NCBI GenBank assembly: GCA_900317055.1
Contig: ONFF01000001.1
Span: forward strand, 234,259 to 298,258
From: an uncultured Bacteroidales bacterium
Lineage (GTDB): Bacteria > Bacteroidota > Bacteroidia > Bacteroidales > F082
Direction of reading: 5' to 3'
Length of the DNA: 64,000 bases
Below, in pieces: positions 24,214 to 33,607 of this stretch. The position numbers and the translations under genes are program-made. Positions within the stretch are counted from its first letter, which is position 1. Every line of letters starts with the position of its first letter. The notes beneath the pieces are model-generated. The model did not search any database, was not told the origin of the DNA, and saw only the letters and a program-made list of their open reading frames with translations.

Positions 24214-26844
24214 ATGAAACGGCTTGTTTTTCTGATAATTAGTATTTTCTTCGGCGTTCAAGCCTTCGCCCAAACGACCATTTCCGGCGAGGTAAACAAC
24301 GAGAAGAAACAGCCGGTCTTCAATGCCTCGGTGATGTTGTTGCGCGTCACGGACAGCCTGCCGATGGCCTATACCTTTACGGATGAGAAAGGTCATTATC
24401 AGTTGGTTACGCAAAGCGAAGAAGCCAAACTGCTCATTGCGGTTTATGGCTTCAACCTGAAGCGACAGTTCAAGGAGGTGGAAAACAAGACACAGACTGT
24501 CGATTTCATGGTGCAGGAAGAGGCATTGCAACTGAAAGAAGTGAGCGTGAAGTCGGAGAAGATTTGGGGTGGCAACGACACGGTGAACTATGTGGTGGAT
24601 GCCTTTCGCGACACAACGGACATTGTCATTGCCGATGTGCTGAAGAAGATGCCTGGCATCGAGGTGAAGGACGACGGCAAGGTGGAATACAAGGGCAAGC
24701 CCATCTCCAAATTCTACATCGAGAACATGGACATGCTGCAAGGCCGCTACAACCTCGCCACCACCAGCATCTCCGCCTCCGATGTGGCCTCGGTGCAGGT
24801 GATGGAGAACCATCAGGAGGTGAGGGCGCTGCAAAACATCCAGTTCTCGGACAATGTGGCTCTCAATATCAAATTGAAAGAAAACGCCAAAGGCACCTTT
24901 GCCTTGATGGCTGACCTTGGCGCGGGCTGGGCCGACAGTCTGCAATACGAAGGCAGCCTAACGGGGATGTTTTTCGCGAAACGCAACCAGTTTCTCGGTA
25001 CCTTGAAGGCCAATAATGCAGGTATCAACCTTGTTGACAACGAGAATGTTACGGTTTATCCGATGGCCTCGATGGTCAAGCCGAGCGCGCCAGGCATTTC
25101 GGGAGTGCGGCACACGATGAACCGCTCTCAAGGGATTACCCTCAACAGCCTCCACAAACTGAAAAACGACGCAGATATCTCTTTCAATCTCCTTGTTGGA
25201 GGCGATCGCAACCGCAAGTCGAGCGAGTCGCACACGCTTTATTTCCTTCCCGACGACACGCTCAACCTCGTTGAGCGGATGCAGTCGTTGGAAACGGCCA
25301 GAATGCTCGAAGGAAGCATCAACTACAATCTCAACAAAGACTTGGACTATCTGACAATCAGCCTCATCGCTTCAGGGCACCGCAACTGGGGTGAGGGCTT
25401 GGTAGACAATGGCGAACTGATTCGGCAGGAGGAAAACTACCAGTCGCTGTGCGCCAAGGCCAACATCCATTGGATTCGCAAGAGTCGCCGCGACCCGGAA
25501 AGTGGCATAGAGTTCAATTCCACCACGAGTTATGGCACTTTGCCCTACGGACTGCAAGTCGCACCTGGCTGCTTCCCAGAAGTCCTCAATGGAGGCGAAG
25601 ATTATGCAACAACCATACAAAACATAGGTTTCCAGTCCTTTAAGAGCGAGAATTTCCTTCGATTTCTTACCAGCGTGGTCTGGAAACGATTACGCATCAT
25701 GCCTTATTTCAATTTCAGCATGGAGGAGCAAGCGCTTAATTCGAGCCTCACTGGGCAAAATGCAGATGGTTTGACTATTCAGTTTGCAGAAAACCAATTC
25801 AGCAATGACATCCGATGGCACAAATACCAGCCTGCTGCAGGTGCCTATTTCACCTACGATCGTCGGCGCGTGAATGTGACACTAATGGTGCCTGTACAGT
25901 TGCGTTACCTGCAATTGGACGACCGCATCGTCAACGGTTCCGACCCACAAATCAAGGTTTTGTCCCAGCCTTCGCTTTCGTTCCGTTATGATTTCAGCCA
26001 TAACTGGAAAGTGAGCACCAAGATTGCCACCTACAACAACACCCCGAGTTTGCGGACGCTTTATTCGGGTTACATCTTGCAGAATTACAGAACTTTGTCG
26101 CACTACGACTGCCCTTTGGCCGACACCTACGGTGCCAACGGTTCGCTGACTTTTTCGTACAAGAATGTGATGAAATATGCTTTTGGTGACTTTTCGGTGA
26201 ACTACAACCGCTACCGCAACGAGGTGATGTATGCACAAAGTTTTGAGGGCAACACTATGGTTGTCAATGCCGTGGAGCAGCCGAGTTGGGGCGATTATTT
26301 GTCCGTTTCATTATATACGGGCAAGGGTTTCAGTTGGAAGCGGCTGAACATCAACGCGAAATGTTCCTACGGATTGGGGCGCTCGCCGCATTTGGTTCAG
26401 AATCAGGTGGCCATCTATTACAATCAGGGCTGGAACGCCAACCTGACCGCCAGCATTGCTATCACGGACTACATCTTTTTCAACAACAAAGGCAGTTTTA
26501 GCCGGATGACTTCCTCGTTGGACGGTTTCAATGGCGACAGTCAGCCGATTGTGAGTCTCATCGACAACGCCAATTTGAGTCTGCTGTTGCCTTTCGGTTT
26601 GTCCGTCACGCCCTCGGTAGAGTTCTATCACACCCGTTCCGAAGGCCGAACGGACAATTTCGTGCTTTTAGATTGCAGCCTCGGTTACACCTTCCGCAAG
26701 GTCAAGTTTAGCTTGGATGTGAACAACATTCTTAATGCGGAGAGTTTTATTTATTCCTATTATTCTGGGATTTATGGGTATTATTCGGCATATTCGATTA
26801 GGCCGAGGAGTGTATTGTTGGGGGTGCGGTTTAAGGTGATTTGA
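24214..26844 (+). CDS. Outer-membrane barrel protein with carboxypeptidase-regulatory-like domain
   Basis: An 876-residue protein. Residues 1-20 are a signal peptide (VQAFAQ). About residues 22-105 are a CarboxypepD_reg-like beta sandwich (TTISGEVNNEKKQPVFNASV, YTFTDEKGHYQL). A plug-like region is at 110-220 (IADVLKKMPGIEVKDDGKVEYKGK compressed as VLKKMPGIEV, YIENMDMLQGRYN). The remainder is a beta barrel with alternating aromatic strands, ending SVLLGVRFKVI. It resembles TonB-dependent receptor-like proteins but has no evident TonB box. It forms an operon with the two GLPGLI genes and may transport or assemble their ligand. The substrate is unknown. Confidence 0.85.
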   Translation: MKRLVFLIISIFFGVQAFAQTTISGEVNNEKKQPVFNASVMLLRVTDSLPMAYTFTDEKGHYQLVTQSEEAKLLIAVYGFNLKRQFKEVENKTQTVDFMVQEEALQLKEVSVKSEKIWGGNDTVNYVVDAFRDTTDIVIADVLKKMPGIEVKDDGKVEYKGKPISKFYIENMDMLQGRYNLATTSISASDVASVQVMENHQEVRALQNIQFSDNVALNIKLKENAKGTFALMADLGAGWADSLQYEGSLTGMFFAKRNQFLGTLKANNAGINLVDNENVTVYPMASMVKPSAPGISGVRHTMNRSQGITLNSLHKLKNDADISFNLLVGGDRNRKSSESHTLYFLPDDTLNLVERMQSLETARMLEGSINYNLNKDLDYLTISLIASGHRNWGEGLVDNGELIRQEENYQSLCAKANIHWIRKSRRDPESGIEFNSTTSYGTLPYGLQVAPGCFPEVLNGGEDYATTIQNIGFQSFKSENFLRFLTSVVWKRLRIMPYFNFSMEEQALNSSLTGQNADGLTIQFAENQFSNDIRWHKYQPAAGAYFTYDRRRVNVTLMVPVQLRYLQLDDRIVNGSDPQIKVLSQPSLSFRYDFSHNWKVSTKIATYNNTPSLRTLYSGYILQNYRTLSHYDCPLADTYGANGSLTFSYKNVMKYAFGDFSVNYNRYRNEVMYAQSFEGNTMVVNAVEQPSWGDYLSVSLYTGKGFSWKRLNINAKCSYGLGRSPHLVQNQVAIYYNQGWNANLTASIAITDYIFFNNKGSFSRMTSSLDGFNGDSQPIVSLIDNANLSLLLPFGLSVTPSVEFYHTRSEGRTDNFVLLDCSLGYTFRKVKFSLDVNNILNAESFIYSYYSGIYGYYSAYSIRPRSVLLGVRFKVI

Positions 26845-26895
26845 TGTTTTGATTTCCCAAACACAAAACTTTAGTGAAACTTTGTAATATTTTCC

Positions 26896-26903
26896 TACCT
26901 TTG
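26896..26903 (+). promoter_or_regulatory. -7 box (TACCTTTG) for the ECF sigma gene
   Basis: TACCTTTGTTG lies 39 bp before the ATG at 26942. Confidence 0.6.
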
Positions 26904-26941
26904 TTGTCTAACATGATGAACGTTGCAACGAAAAACGCATT

Positions 26942-27430
26942 ATGAACAACGACAAGGAACATCAGTTTGAACTTTTGGTGCGGCAGCACAAGCGGACCAT
27001 CTACACGGTGTGCTACATGTTCTCGCATAACAAGGCCGAAATCGACGACCTGTTTCAGGAAATCCTCATCAGGCTTTGGAACGGCTTCGACAACTACGAG
27101 GGCAGAAGCACCGCGCAGACTTGGATTTATCGCGTCGCGCTCAACACGGCCATCAACCAGGACAAGAAGGAACGCCGGCGCATCGAGACCGTGCCGCTGA
27201 CGGTTGACATCGACCCTTACGAGGCCGACGACCCCAAGACGCAACAAATCCGCGAACTCTACGACCGCATCTCGCGCCTCGACCTCATCGACCGAAGCCT
27301 CATCCTGCTTTGGCTCGAAGGCATCAGCTACGACGAAATCGGGGCGATCATCGGCATCACGCCGAACAATGTGGGGGTGAGGCTGGCACGCATTAAGGAC
27401 AAATTGGTTAAAATGTCGAAAAACGAATGA
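26942..27430 (+). CDS. ECF-type RNA polymerase sigma factor
   Basis: A 162-residue sigma-70 family protein. Region 2 is in FELLVRQHKRTIYTVCYMFSHNKAEIDDLFQEILIRLW (pieces LVRQHKRTIYTVCYMF and EIDDLFQEILIRLWNGF). Region 4 has DRSLILLWLEGISYDEIGAI followed by IGITPNNVGVRLARIKDKL, the DNA-binding HTH. It directs polymerase to a small regulon, usually held by a membrane anti-sigma factor. The next gene, 12 bp away, encodes a multi-pass membrane protein but no FecR-type or zinc-finger anti-sigma motif was seen. Confidence 0.93.
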   Translation: MNNDKEHQFELLVRQHKRTIYTVCYMFSHNKAEIDDLFQEILIRLWNGFDNYEGRSTAQTWIYRVALNTAINQDKKERRRIETVPLTVDIDPYEADDPKTQQIRELYDRISRLDLIDRSLILLWLEGISYDEIGAIIGITPNNVGVRLARIKDKLVKMSKNE

Positions 27431-27442
27431 AAGGGAATCATC

Positions 27443-28681
27443 ATGGAAAAAAACGATAACAATAATCTCTCCGAACTGGATCAACTGAAGGCCCAATACG
27501 AAACGCTGAAGCAGCAGTTCGACCAACAGGAAATCGTCAATGATCGGTTGATGAAATCATCTATTGACCAAAGCGTCGGTTTTTATAAACGTAACCGGTG
27601 GGGCCAAGTCGTTTTGTACCCGTTGGCGGCACTTCTCGGAGTATTGATTATCAAATGGGATATGGGCAACAATCTCTCGGCAAAGGTGTTTTGGGTGGCT
27701 TTCTGCGCGATTTGTTTGGTCATAGAGTTGCTTCTTACTAGAAAATTGCAACTTAAGACCCTTGAAAACGACGATTTGCTGACCTTGTCAAATCAAGCTA
27801 GAGGTTTTAAAAGACTCTTCGCCACCTTTACGATTCTCAACTATTCCACTGGGCTCGTTCTGGTTTTGGGTGTGCTTTTGGGTTGGATAGGAAATGGAGG
27901 GCCGAATTTAGGCACGGTCATGGTTGTTTTTTGCATCGCGATTGTAATCTTTGTTCTTGTTGGAATCGCTGAAATCCGCTATAAGACCAAGCCTTGCGAC
28001 GATATTATCCATCAAATAGAAGCCGCTGATACCTCTTGTGACAAGAAACCAAGATTGGATCCAAAGCAAAATTGGTCCTTCATCGCCATGATAGTGGTGT
28101 TTCTGGGCTTCGACATCTGGGGTGGTTATCTGATCGCTAAACATCTGAAAATAGTGGGTGATACCATTCACTACGAACGGGCAGAAGGTGATCTGTCCAC
28201 AAAGGGTAGCCTCGAAATTTGGGAGGTTTATAATTGGATTAGTGTTCCAGATAAGGAGCTTTTTCTTGAAACAACCTTGGTGGAAGACAATGATTCTTTG
28301 GTGTATAGATGGTCGGCTGATACTACCGATCTCATGCTTTACACCTTGAAAAAGACGACGGAAGTCGGTCCTGCCATCAGTTCGGCGGTACTGGGTGGGA
28401 AGCCTTTGGTCAAACGACTGGATACTGGACCCTATAAAGAAGGGACATTCACAGCCATCATTCTCGAGTTGATGCCTGAAGCCACGATTATGTTCAAGCG
28501 GTTGACCGAAGAGGCACTATTACAGCCTCACCCCGTCAATATAGCAGTCGTTATTGACGGCCTGGTTTATCAAGATTGGCGCATCGCTAATGCTGTTTCA
28601 AGTGCTTTCTTTATCAACGCCAATCCCAATTGGTCGAAAGAAGAAGTGGAGGCCTTCTGCGAGCAATTGATAAAGCAGTAA
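27443..28681 (+). CDS. Multi-pass membrane protein paired with the ECF sigma factor
   Basis: A 412-residue protein of no named family known to me. Residues 1-45 are a cytoplasmic coiled coil (LDQLKAQYETLKQQFDQQE). Five membrane helices follow (VVLYPLAALLGVLIIKW, VFWVAFCAICLVIELLL, LNYSTGLVLVLGVLLGWI, VMVVFCIAIVIFVLVGI, WSFIAMIVVFLGFDIWGGYLI). About 170 further residues are probably periplasmic, with alternating strands. Position and topology (sigma gene immediately upstream, soluble N-terminal coiled coil that could hold sigma) make it a candidate anti-sigma or sensor. This is inference only. Confidence 0.6.
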   Translation: MEKNDNNNLSELDQLKAQYETLKQQFDQQEIVNDRLMKSSIDQSVGFYKRNRWGQVVLYPLAALLGVLIIKWDMGNNLSAKVFWVAFCAICLVIELLLTRKLQLKTLENDDLLTLSNQARGFKRLFATFTILNYSTGLVLVLGVLLGWIGNGGPNLGTVMVVFCIAIVIFVLVGIAEIRYKTKPCDDIIHQIEAADTSCDKKPRLDPKQNWSFIAMIVVFLGFDIWGGYLIAKHLKIVGDTIHYERAEGDLSTKGSLEIWEVYNWISVPDKELFLETTLVEDNDSLVYRWSADTTDLMLYTLKKTTEVGPAISSAVLGGKPLVKRLDTGPYKEGTFTAIILELMPEATIMFKRLTEEALLQPHPVNIAVVIDGLVYQDWRIANAVSSAFFINANPNWSKEEVEAFCEQLIKQ

Positions 28682-28726
28682 ATATAAAAAATCATGCATA
28701 TCATCGAATTCTACAAATCATCAACT

Positions 28727-29632
28727 ATGAAAAAAGTTATTATTATTGTTTTGGTACTAGTCGTTGGCTTCGCCTTCGAATCTCATGCACAAATTCTGTA
28801 TCGCATTTCTGGCAATGGCCTTGAAACACCTAGCTATATTGTCGGCACTTACCATTTAGCGCCTGCTTCGTTCGCTGATAGCATTCCAGGTATGCGTCAG
28901 GCCATAGAAGAAACTACTCAAGTATGTGGTGAATTGGATATGATGGATGTTTTCAAACCTGAGAATGCCGCAAGCATGTTGCAGTCGCAGATGTTGCCAG
29001 AAGGGGTCACACTGTCCTCGCTACTCACTACCGAACAGCGTACGCGTCTGAATGCTTTGTTGCTTGAGGTATTGGGCACGAATCTGGATGATGAGGCTTA
29101 TGCCGCTCAAGTGGAAAAGATGAAGCCTGTAGTTCTCTCCACAACGCTCTCCCTGGCAGCCTACATGAAGAAGACACAGTCATTCAATCCCATGGAACTG
29201 CTTGACAGCTATTTTCAGATGCTTGCCTTGCAGAACAGCAAAAGCGTCAAGGGGTTTGAAACCGTTGACTTCCAGATGGGAGTGCTTTACGGAGCAGAAC
29301 TGCCAAAGCAGGTGGAAGACCTTATGTGTATGGTGGACCACTTTGAAGAGAGCACAAAATTGGTCGATCGGATCACGGATGCCTATTTTTCGCAAGATCT
29401 TCAAAGTTTAGAAGCGGTATTAGAGGAAGAGCTTGATGGTGAATGTGGTGGCTCCCCAGAGGATGAGGCTACCTTGATTGATAATCGTAACCGCAACTGG
29501 ATCAAAATGATGCCTGGAATTATGGCAGAGCAGCCAACCCTCTTTGCCGTCGGCGCCGGACACCTCTGTGGGGAGCAAGGTGTACTGAAACTTCTCGAAG
29601 GATTAGGCTATGTTGTCGAAGGCGTTAAATAA
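28727..29632 (+). CDS. TraB/GumN-like exported protein
   Basis: A 301-residue protein. The start is the ATG at 28727, which opens a signal peptide (VIIIVLVLVVGFAFESHAQ); the frame is open to 28694. Diagnostic segments of the TraB/GumN (Tiki-like) family are SYIVGTYHLAPASF near residue 40, GELDMMD, the central helical region, and the terminal RNRNWIKMMPGIMAEQPTLFAVGAGHLCGEQGVLKLLEGLGY. The conserved GxxH motifs (GTYH, GAGH) are proposed metalloprotease residues in animal TIKI proteins. In bacteria the role is unknown. It follows the ECF-associated membrane gene by 45 bp. Confidence 0.88.
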   Translation: MKKVIIIVLVLVVGFAFESHAQILYRISGNGLETPSYIVGTYHLAPASFADSIPGMRQAIEETTQVCGELDMMDVFKPENAASMLQSQMLPEGVTLSSLLTTEQRTRLNALLLEVLGTNLDDEAYAAQVEKMKPVVLSTTLSLAAYMKKTQSFNPMELLDSYFQMLALQNSKSVKGFETVDFQMGVLYGAELPKQVEDLMCMVDHFEESTKLVDRITDAYFSQDLQSLEAVLEEELDGECGGSPEDEATLIDNRNRNWIKMMPGIMAEQPTLFAVGAGHLCGEQGVLKLLEGLGYVVEGVK

Positions 29633-29667
29633 AGGGAAAGAAAAAAATCGAAAAAACTCTCTTTTTT

Positions 29668-29698
29668 CTTGACAGTATCGAAAAAAGCCGTACTTTTG
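29668..29698 (+). promoter_or_regulatory. Promoter for the 29840 barrel gene
   Basis: CTTG at 29668-29671, a 19-bp spacer and TACTTTTG at 29691-29698, followed by GCAGTG. The leader of about 140 nt before the ATG at 29840 has no recognised riboswitch. Confidence 0.75.
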
Positions 29699-29839
29699 CA
29701 GTGTCTTAATAAACTAATACACTAAAACAAAATCGATACACAAAACAATCAATTATTTCATTCAGAAGGCAATAATACGGTTTCACCTTCGTTAAACATT
29801 CAATTAAACAGGAGTTTTTCACTTTCTACATTTACAATT

Positions 29840-32287
29840 ATGAATAAGCGTGTTTTTATCCTATTCGCACTCATTGGGTGCTTCATCATGCCAGCTTTGG
29901 CACAGAATAAAGTGACTGGCACCATCGTCGAGGAAGCCAACGGCAAGGTCATTCCCTTCGTTAATGTGGGTCTATTCCGTCAGGCCGACAGCGTCTTCGT
30001 GAGCGGTGCGGCCTCCGACGACAAAGGCCGTTTTGAGTTGTTAGCGCCCAACGGCGACTACCGTCTGGCGGTATCGGCCATTGGTTTCCAGACCTACGAG
30101 CAGATGCTCACCGTGAAGGGCAACCAAGACCTCGGTAAGTTGAAACTCTCGGAAGGTTCCACTAAACTTGGCGAGGTGGTTGTCGCCGAAAAGCGTCCTT
30201 TGTTCGCTGTGGAAGGGGAGAAGACCATGTATAATACTGCGGAAGATCCGAGTATCCAGACGGGTACCTTGTCCGATGCCTTGCAGAACGCCCCCGGTGT
30301 GAGTGTTGACGTGGAGGGCAACATCACCTTGCGAGGAACCTCTAGCGTTGAGGTGTGGATCAACGACAAGCCTTCGCACATGACTGCCGAGAACCTCAAG
30401 ACCTACATCCAGACCATGCCGGCCAACAGCGTCGACCATGTGGAGGTCATCACCAACCCTTCGGCACGCTATGGCTCCAAGGCTGATGGCATCATCAACA
30501 TTGTGACCAACGCCAAGATCCAGAAAAACGAGTTCTTCAGCTTCGGCGTGAATGCTTCGACAAGCCCATATATCGGCCCATGGGCTTCATATGTGTGGTC
30601 GAACGACAAACTGACGGTCAACGCCTACATCAATGGTGGCTATTCCAATTGGAAAGGCTACAACAATGTTGAACAATCACTTTTCAACAACGACGGTGTC
30701 TTGGCCAACCATGAGACCGATTCGGCGTATTACACCAGCAAGGGCTATGATGTGGGCGGTTTCTTTAGCCTTGATTATGAAATTGATACGGCGAACAGCC
30801 TCAACTTTTGGTTAAGTGGTTGGCCGAGTTTTGGTGGCAACACCAATTACACTGCAACAGCTCGTAAAGAGTACCTGCCCAATCCGCTGAATACCGTTTT
30901 TAAAGAGAGCACCGACTCCTATGACCGAGACTTTTTCGGCAATGGTGGCTTGTATTATCAGCACAAGTTCGACAACAAGGGACACAATCTGTCTGTTAGC
31001 ATTAACGGCATGGGCTGGGGCGGCGCTAATGGCGGTGAAGTGAAGAGACAGTTTACTTCTCCTATGGATTACACCCTCATGTATCGACAGGAAAACAGCT
31101 ATAAATCCATGGGTGCGGAGGGTGAAATCGTCTACAACCGACCTTATTCCGAGAATGGCGAGATCTCAGTGGGTTACACCGTGGGTTATGATCCAGAGAA
31201 GCAGTATCTTAAGACAGACTCGATCGTTGACGGCGAATGGGTGAACGATGTCTACCGTTCCTACAAGGCCAACTTCACCAACCTGAACAACGAGGCCTTC
31301 ATTACCTTGCAGCACAAGTTCGGTGGCTTTACCGTGAAGCCGGGCATCCGTTTCGTCAGCGAGCTGGTCAGCGGAGAATATCCCTACACCTTCCCTGGCG
31401 ACACCACCGATTATAATTTCAGGAAGCATTTCCCCAGCCTCAGGCCTTCGCTGCATTTGTCTTACAGTACCAAATCGATGCACAACTTCAAGTTGAGCTA
31501 CACGCGCCGCATTGCAGCTCCACAGGCGGAACAGTTGAGTGCCTTCCCGCTGTACCATGTCGACAGCTACAGCACAGGCAACCCCGACCTTGAGCGTATC
31601 TATACCAATTCGTTTGAAGCGGGTTGGACCAAGTACTGGAACAACTTCGGCTCGGTGGGCTTGTCGGCCTACTATCGCGGCAAGACTAACGAGGTCAATC
31701 AGATAAAACTATCAGAATACCATTGGCTCTACGACCGTGTGGTACCCTATTCCTATCCTGTCAATGTGGGAAAGAGCCATACCACTGGCTTTGAGTACAA
31801 TATGATGTACCGTCCGAACGGTTTCTTCAACTTGCGTTTCTATGCCAACCTTTACGATTCCTATATCTACACGGAATACAACGAGAAGCCATACGAGTTT
31901 GAGAAGTGGTCGTACAGCTTCCGCCTGAACATGTGGGCTAAACTTTTGAACAAACTGGAAGTGACGGCATCGGGCTATTACAGCTCGCCGACGCAGTCCC
32001 TGTTCAGCGAGCGTAAAGGCTGGTTCGGCGTCAATGCGGGTCTGCGTGCCGACTTCTTCGACCGCAAGATGTCGGTGTATGTCAACGCGAACGACATCTT
32101 TAACACGAACCAATTTGGGCAAACGAATAGCAGCCCGTATGTGCAGTCGAACTCCACCTACAAATACAACACCCGCAGTGTCGCGGTCGGTGTGACCTTC
32201 CGCTTCGGCAAGATGGAGTTGGAGCAGATGGCTCGCCAAGGTGAGGGAGAGTCCGGCAGCGCTCCTCAAGGCATGGGTGGAATGTAA
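29840..32287 (+). CDS. TonB-dependent receptor-like outer-membrane protein
   Basis: An 815-residue protein. Residues 1-21 are a signal peptide (FALIGCFIMPALAQ). About residues 22-105 are a CarboxypepD_reg-like domain (KVTGTIVEEANGKVIPFVNV, DDKGRFELLAPNGDYRL). The plug follows (GTLSDALQNAPGVSVDVEGN, ITLRGTSSVEVWINDKPSHM, VEVITNPSARYGSKADGIIN). Then comes an OMP_b-brl_3-type barrel (SVAVGVTFRFGKMELEQ near the end). The tail EGESGSAPQGMGGM is Gly/Met-rich. It has its own promoter and a strong terminator and is monocistronic. The cargo is unknown, and no TonB box or SusD partner is present. Confidence 0.88.
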   Translation: MNKRVFILFALIGCFIMPALAQNKVTGTIVEEANGKVIPFVNVGLFRQADSVFVSGAASDDKGRFELLAPNGDYRLAVSAIGFQTYEQMLTVKGNQDLGKLKLSEGSTKLGEVVVAEKRPLFAVEGEKTMYNTAEDPSIQTGTLSDALQNAPGVSVDVEGNITLRGTSSVEVWINDKPSHMTAENLKTYIQTMPANSVDHVEVITNPSARYGSKADGIINIVTNAKIQKNEFFSFGVNASTSPYIGPWASYVWSNDKLTVNAYINGGYSNWKGYNNVEQSLFNNDGVLANHETDSAYYTSKGYDVGGFFSLDYEIDTANSLNFWLSGWPSFGGNTNYTATARKEYLPNPLNTVFKESTDSYDRDFFGNGGLYYQHKFDNKGHNLSVSINGMGWGGANGGEVKRQFTSPMDYTLMYRQENSYKSMGAEGEIVYNRPYSENGEISVGYTVGYDPEKQYLKTDSIVDGEWVNDVYRSYKANFTNLNNEAFITLQHKFGGFTVKPGIRFVSELVSGEYPYTFPGDTTDYNFRKHFPSLRPSLHLSYSTKSMHNFKLSYTRRIAAPQAEQLSAFPLYHVDSYSTGNPDLERIYTNSFEAGWTKYWNNFGSVGLSAYYRGKTNEVNQIKLSEYHWLYDRVVPYSYPVNVGKSHTTGFEYNMMYRPNGFFNLRFYANLYDSYIYTEYNEKPYEFEKWSYSFRLNMWAKLLNKLEVTASGYYSSPTQSLFSERKGWFGVNAGLRADFFDRKMSVYVNANDIFNTNQFGQTNSSPYVQSNSTYKYNTRSVAVGVTFRFGKMELEQMARQGEGESGSAPQGMGGM

Positions 32288-32310
32288 AATTTAGCCCTTA
32301 ATTCACCCCA

Positions 32311-32339
32311 GAGACGCGAATTTTTCGCGTCTCTTTTTG
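32311..32339 (+). terminator. Terminator of the 29840 gene
   Basis: GAGACGCGAA-TTT-TTCGCGTCTC is a perfect 10-bp stem followed by TTTTTG, 24 bp past the stop. Its stem shares GAGACGCG with the repeat at 18878. Confidence 0.9.
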
Positions 32340-32452
32340 TTTCATTTTGGCATTTTCGCCACAAAAAAGCCCAAATTTCGCCACAAATGGCCGATTTTCG
32401 CCACTTTTTGCCCGTATTCGGCACATTTTCCACACGGCATGACACGATGCTG

Positions 32453-32460
32453 TACTTTTG
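32453..32460 (+). promoter_or_regulatory. -7 box (TACTTTTG) for fabH
   Basis: TACTTTTGCAGC lies 53 bp before the fabH ATG at 32514. It supports that start over the upstream ATG at 32337. Confidence 0.7.
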
Positions 32461-32513
32461 CAGCGTTTTTAATCGAAACCGAAAACGACTTTTTAATTTT
32501 AATCGAAAACGAA

Positions 32514-33467
32514 ATGAAAATTATTGGAACAGGAAGCGCAGTGCCATCGCTCACGGTGACCAACGACGACTTGGCCACTTTTTTGGACACTAACGATGCT
32601 TGGATCTCGTCTCGTACAGGAATCCAAGCCCGTCACCTTTTATCTACTGAATCTTTATATGACTTGGCCGTTGACGCCGCCGACAAGGCTATCCAAGCCT
32701 CGGGACTTCGTAACGACCAGATAGATTTCCTTTTGGTCTCGAATGTGGCAAACCAACATGTCACTCCTGGATTGAGTTGTATCATTCAAAAGCGTATTGG
32801 CGTCACTTGTGCGGGTCTCGATATCAATGTGGCTTGCGCCGGCTTTGTCAACGCCTTGATGCTTGCCGATAGTATGATTAAAGCGGGTCACGCCAAGAAT
32901 ATATTAATAGTGTGTGCCGAGGAGCCCACCAAATACTGCAATTGGAACGAAAGAGACTGCAGCGTCCTCTTCGGTGATGGTGCAGGCGCAGTAGTGTTGA
33001 CTGAAGGCACTGCCTTTAAGGATGTGAAACTCACCATGATTTCTGACCGTGATGTGCTGTACTACGAACGCGGCATGGAAACCACGCCTTTTGAGAAGCA
33101 TTATACCAAAGGCCAACCTCTGGTAATGAAAGGTAAGGAATTGTTCAAAACTGCCGTCACTGAATCCGCCAAGGATATCCAAAATGTGCTTGACTATAAT
33201 CACCTGACCCACGAGGACATCACTTGGTTTATGCTGCATCAGGCCAACAAGCGCATCATCGAAGGCATCCGCCACATTATAGGTGGTCCCGAGGAGAAAT
33301 ATCCCACCATCATTGAGAAATACGGAAACACTTCTTCGGCTAGCATCCCGATCATGCTTGACGAAATGCTCAGGGCGGGCAAAATCAAAGAAGGTGACAA
33401 GATCATCATGAGCGCCTTCGGCGCTGGTTTCGTGTCAGCTGCCTGCCTTTGGGAATGGGAGTTTTAA
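32514..33467 (+). CDS. fabH: 3-oxoacyl-ACP synthase III
   Basis: A 317-residue ketosynthase that starts fatty-acid chains by condensing an acyl-CoA with malonyl-ACP. The catalytic triad is visible: Cys108 in INVACAGFVNAL, His242 in FMLHQANKRII and Asn272 in KYGNTSSASIPIML. The start at 32514 (MKIIGTGSAVPSLTVTNDDL) is the family start; the open frame upstream to 32337 is promoter and leader. It is the first gene of a compact run fabH-fabF-fabZ-acpP-fabG. Confidence 0.95.
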   Translation: MKIIGTGSAVPSLTVTNDDLATFLDTNDAWISSRTGIQARHLLSTESLYDLAVDAADKAIQASGLRNDQIDFLLVSNVANQHVTPGLSCIIQKRIGVTCAGLDINVACAGFVNALMLADSMIKAGHAKNILIVCAEEPTKYCNWNERDCSVLFGDGAGAVVLTEGTAFKDVKLTMISDRDVLYYERGMETTPFEKHYTKGQPLVMKGKELFKTAVTESAKDIQNVLDYNHLTHEDITWFMLHQANKRIIEGIRHIIGGPEEKYPTIIEKYGNTSSASIPIMLDEMLRAGKIKEGDKIIMSAFGAGFVSAACLWEWEF

Positions 33468-33469
33468 TT

Positions 33470-33570
33470 GAATGTGGAATGATGAATGTGGAATGATGAA
33501 TGATGGTTTTTGCCCCATTCAGCATTAGCTTCGCTGAATCTGCGATTTCAGCATTCCGAATTCAGCATTA
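33470..33570 (+). repeat. Intergenic word repeat (AATGTGGAATGATG / CATTCAGCATT)
   Basis: The 140-bp gap between fabH and fabF holds GAATGTGGAATGATG twice, then the partly complementary words CATTCAGCATTAGC, TTTCAGCATTCCG and ATTCAGCATTAAG. Confidence 0.6.
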
Positions 33571-33607
33571 AGAAGTTGTTTACCAAAGAAGAAAAATTTA
33601 CAATTAT

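Noticed and set aside
24184-24945. 253-codon open frame on the minus strand
   Set aside because: It is antisense to the GLPGLI-linked barrel gene and His-rich by shadowing.
29699-29839. Riboswitch in the leader of the 29840 barrel gene
   Set aside because: No conserved cobalamin, TPP or other aptamer core could be recognised.
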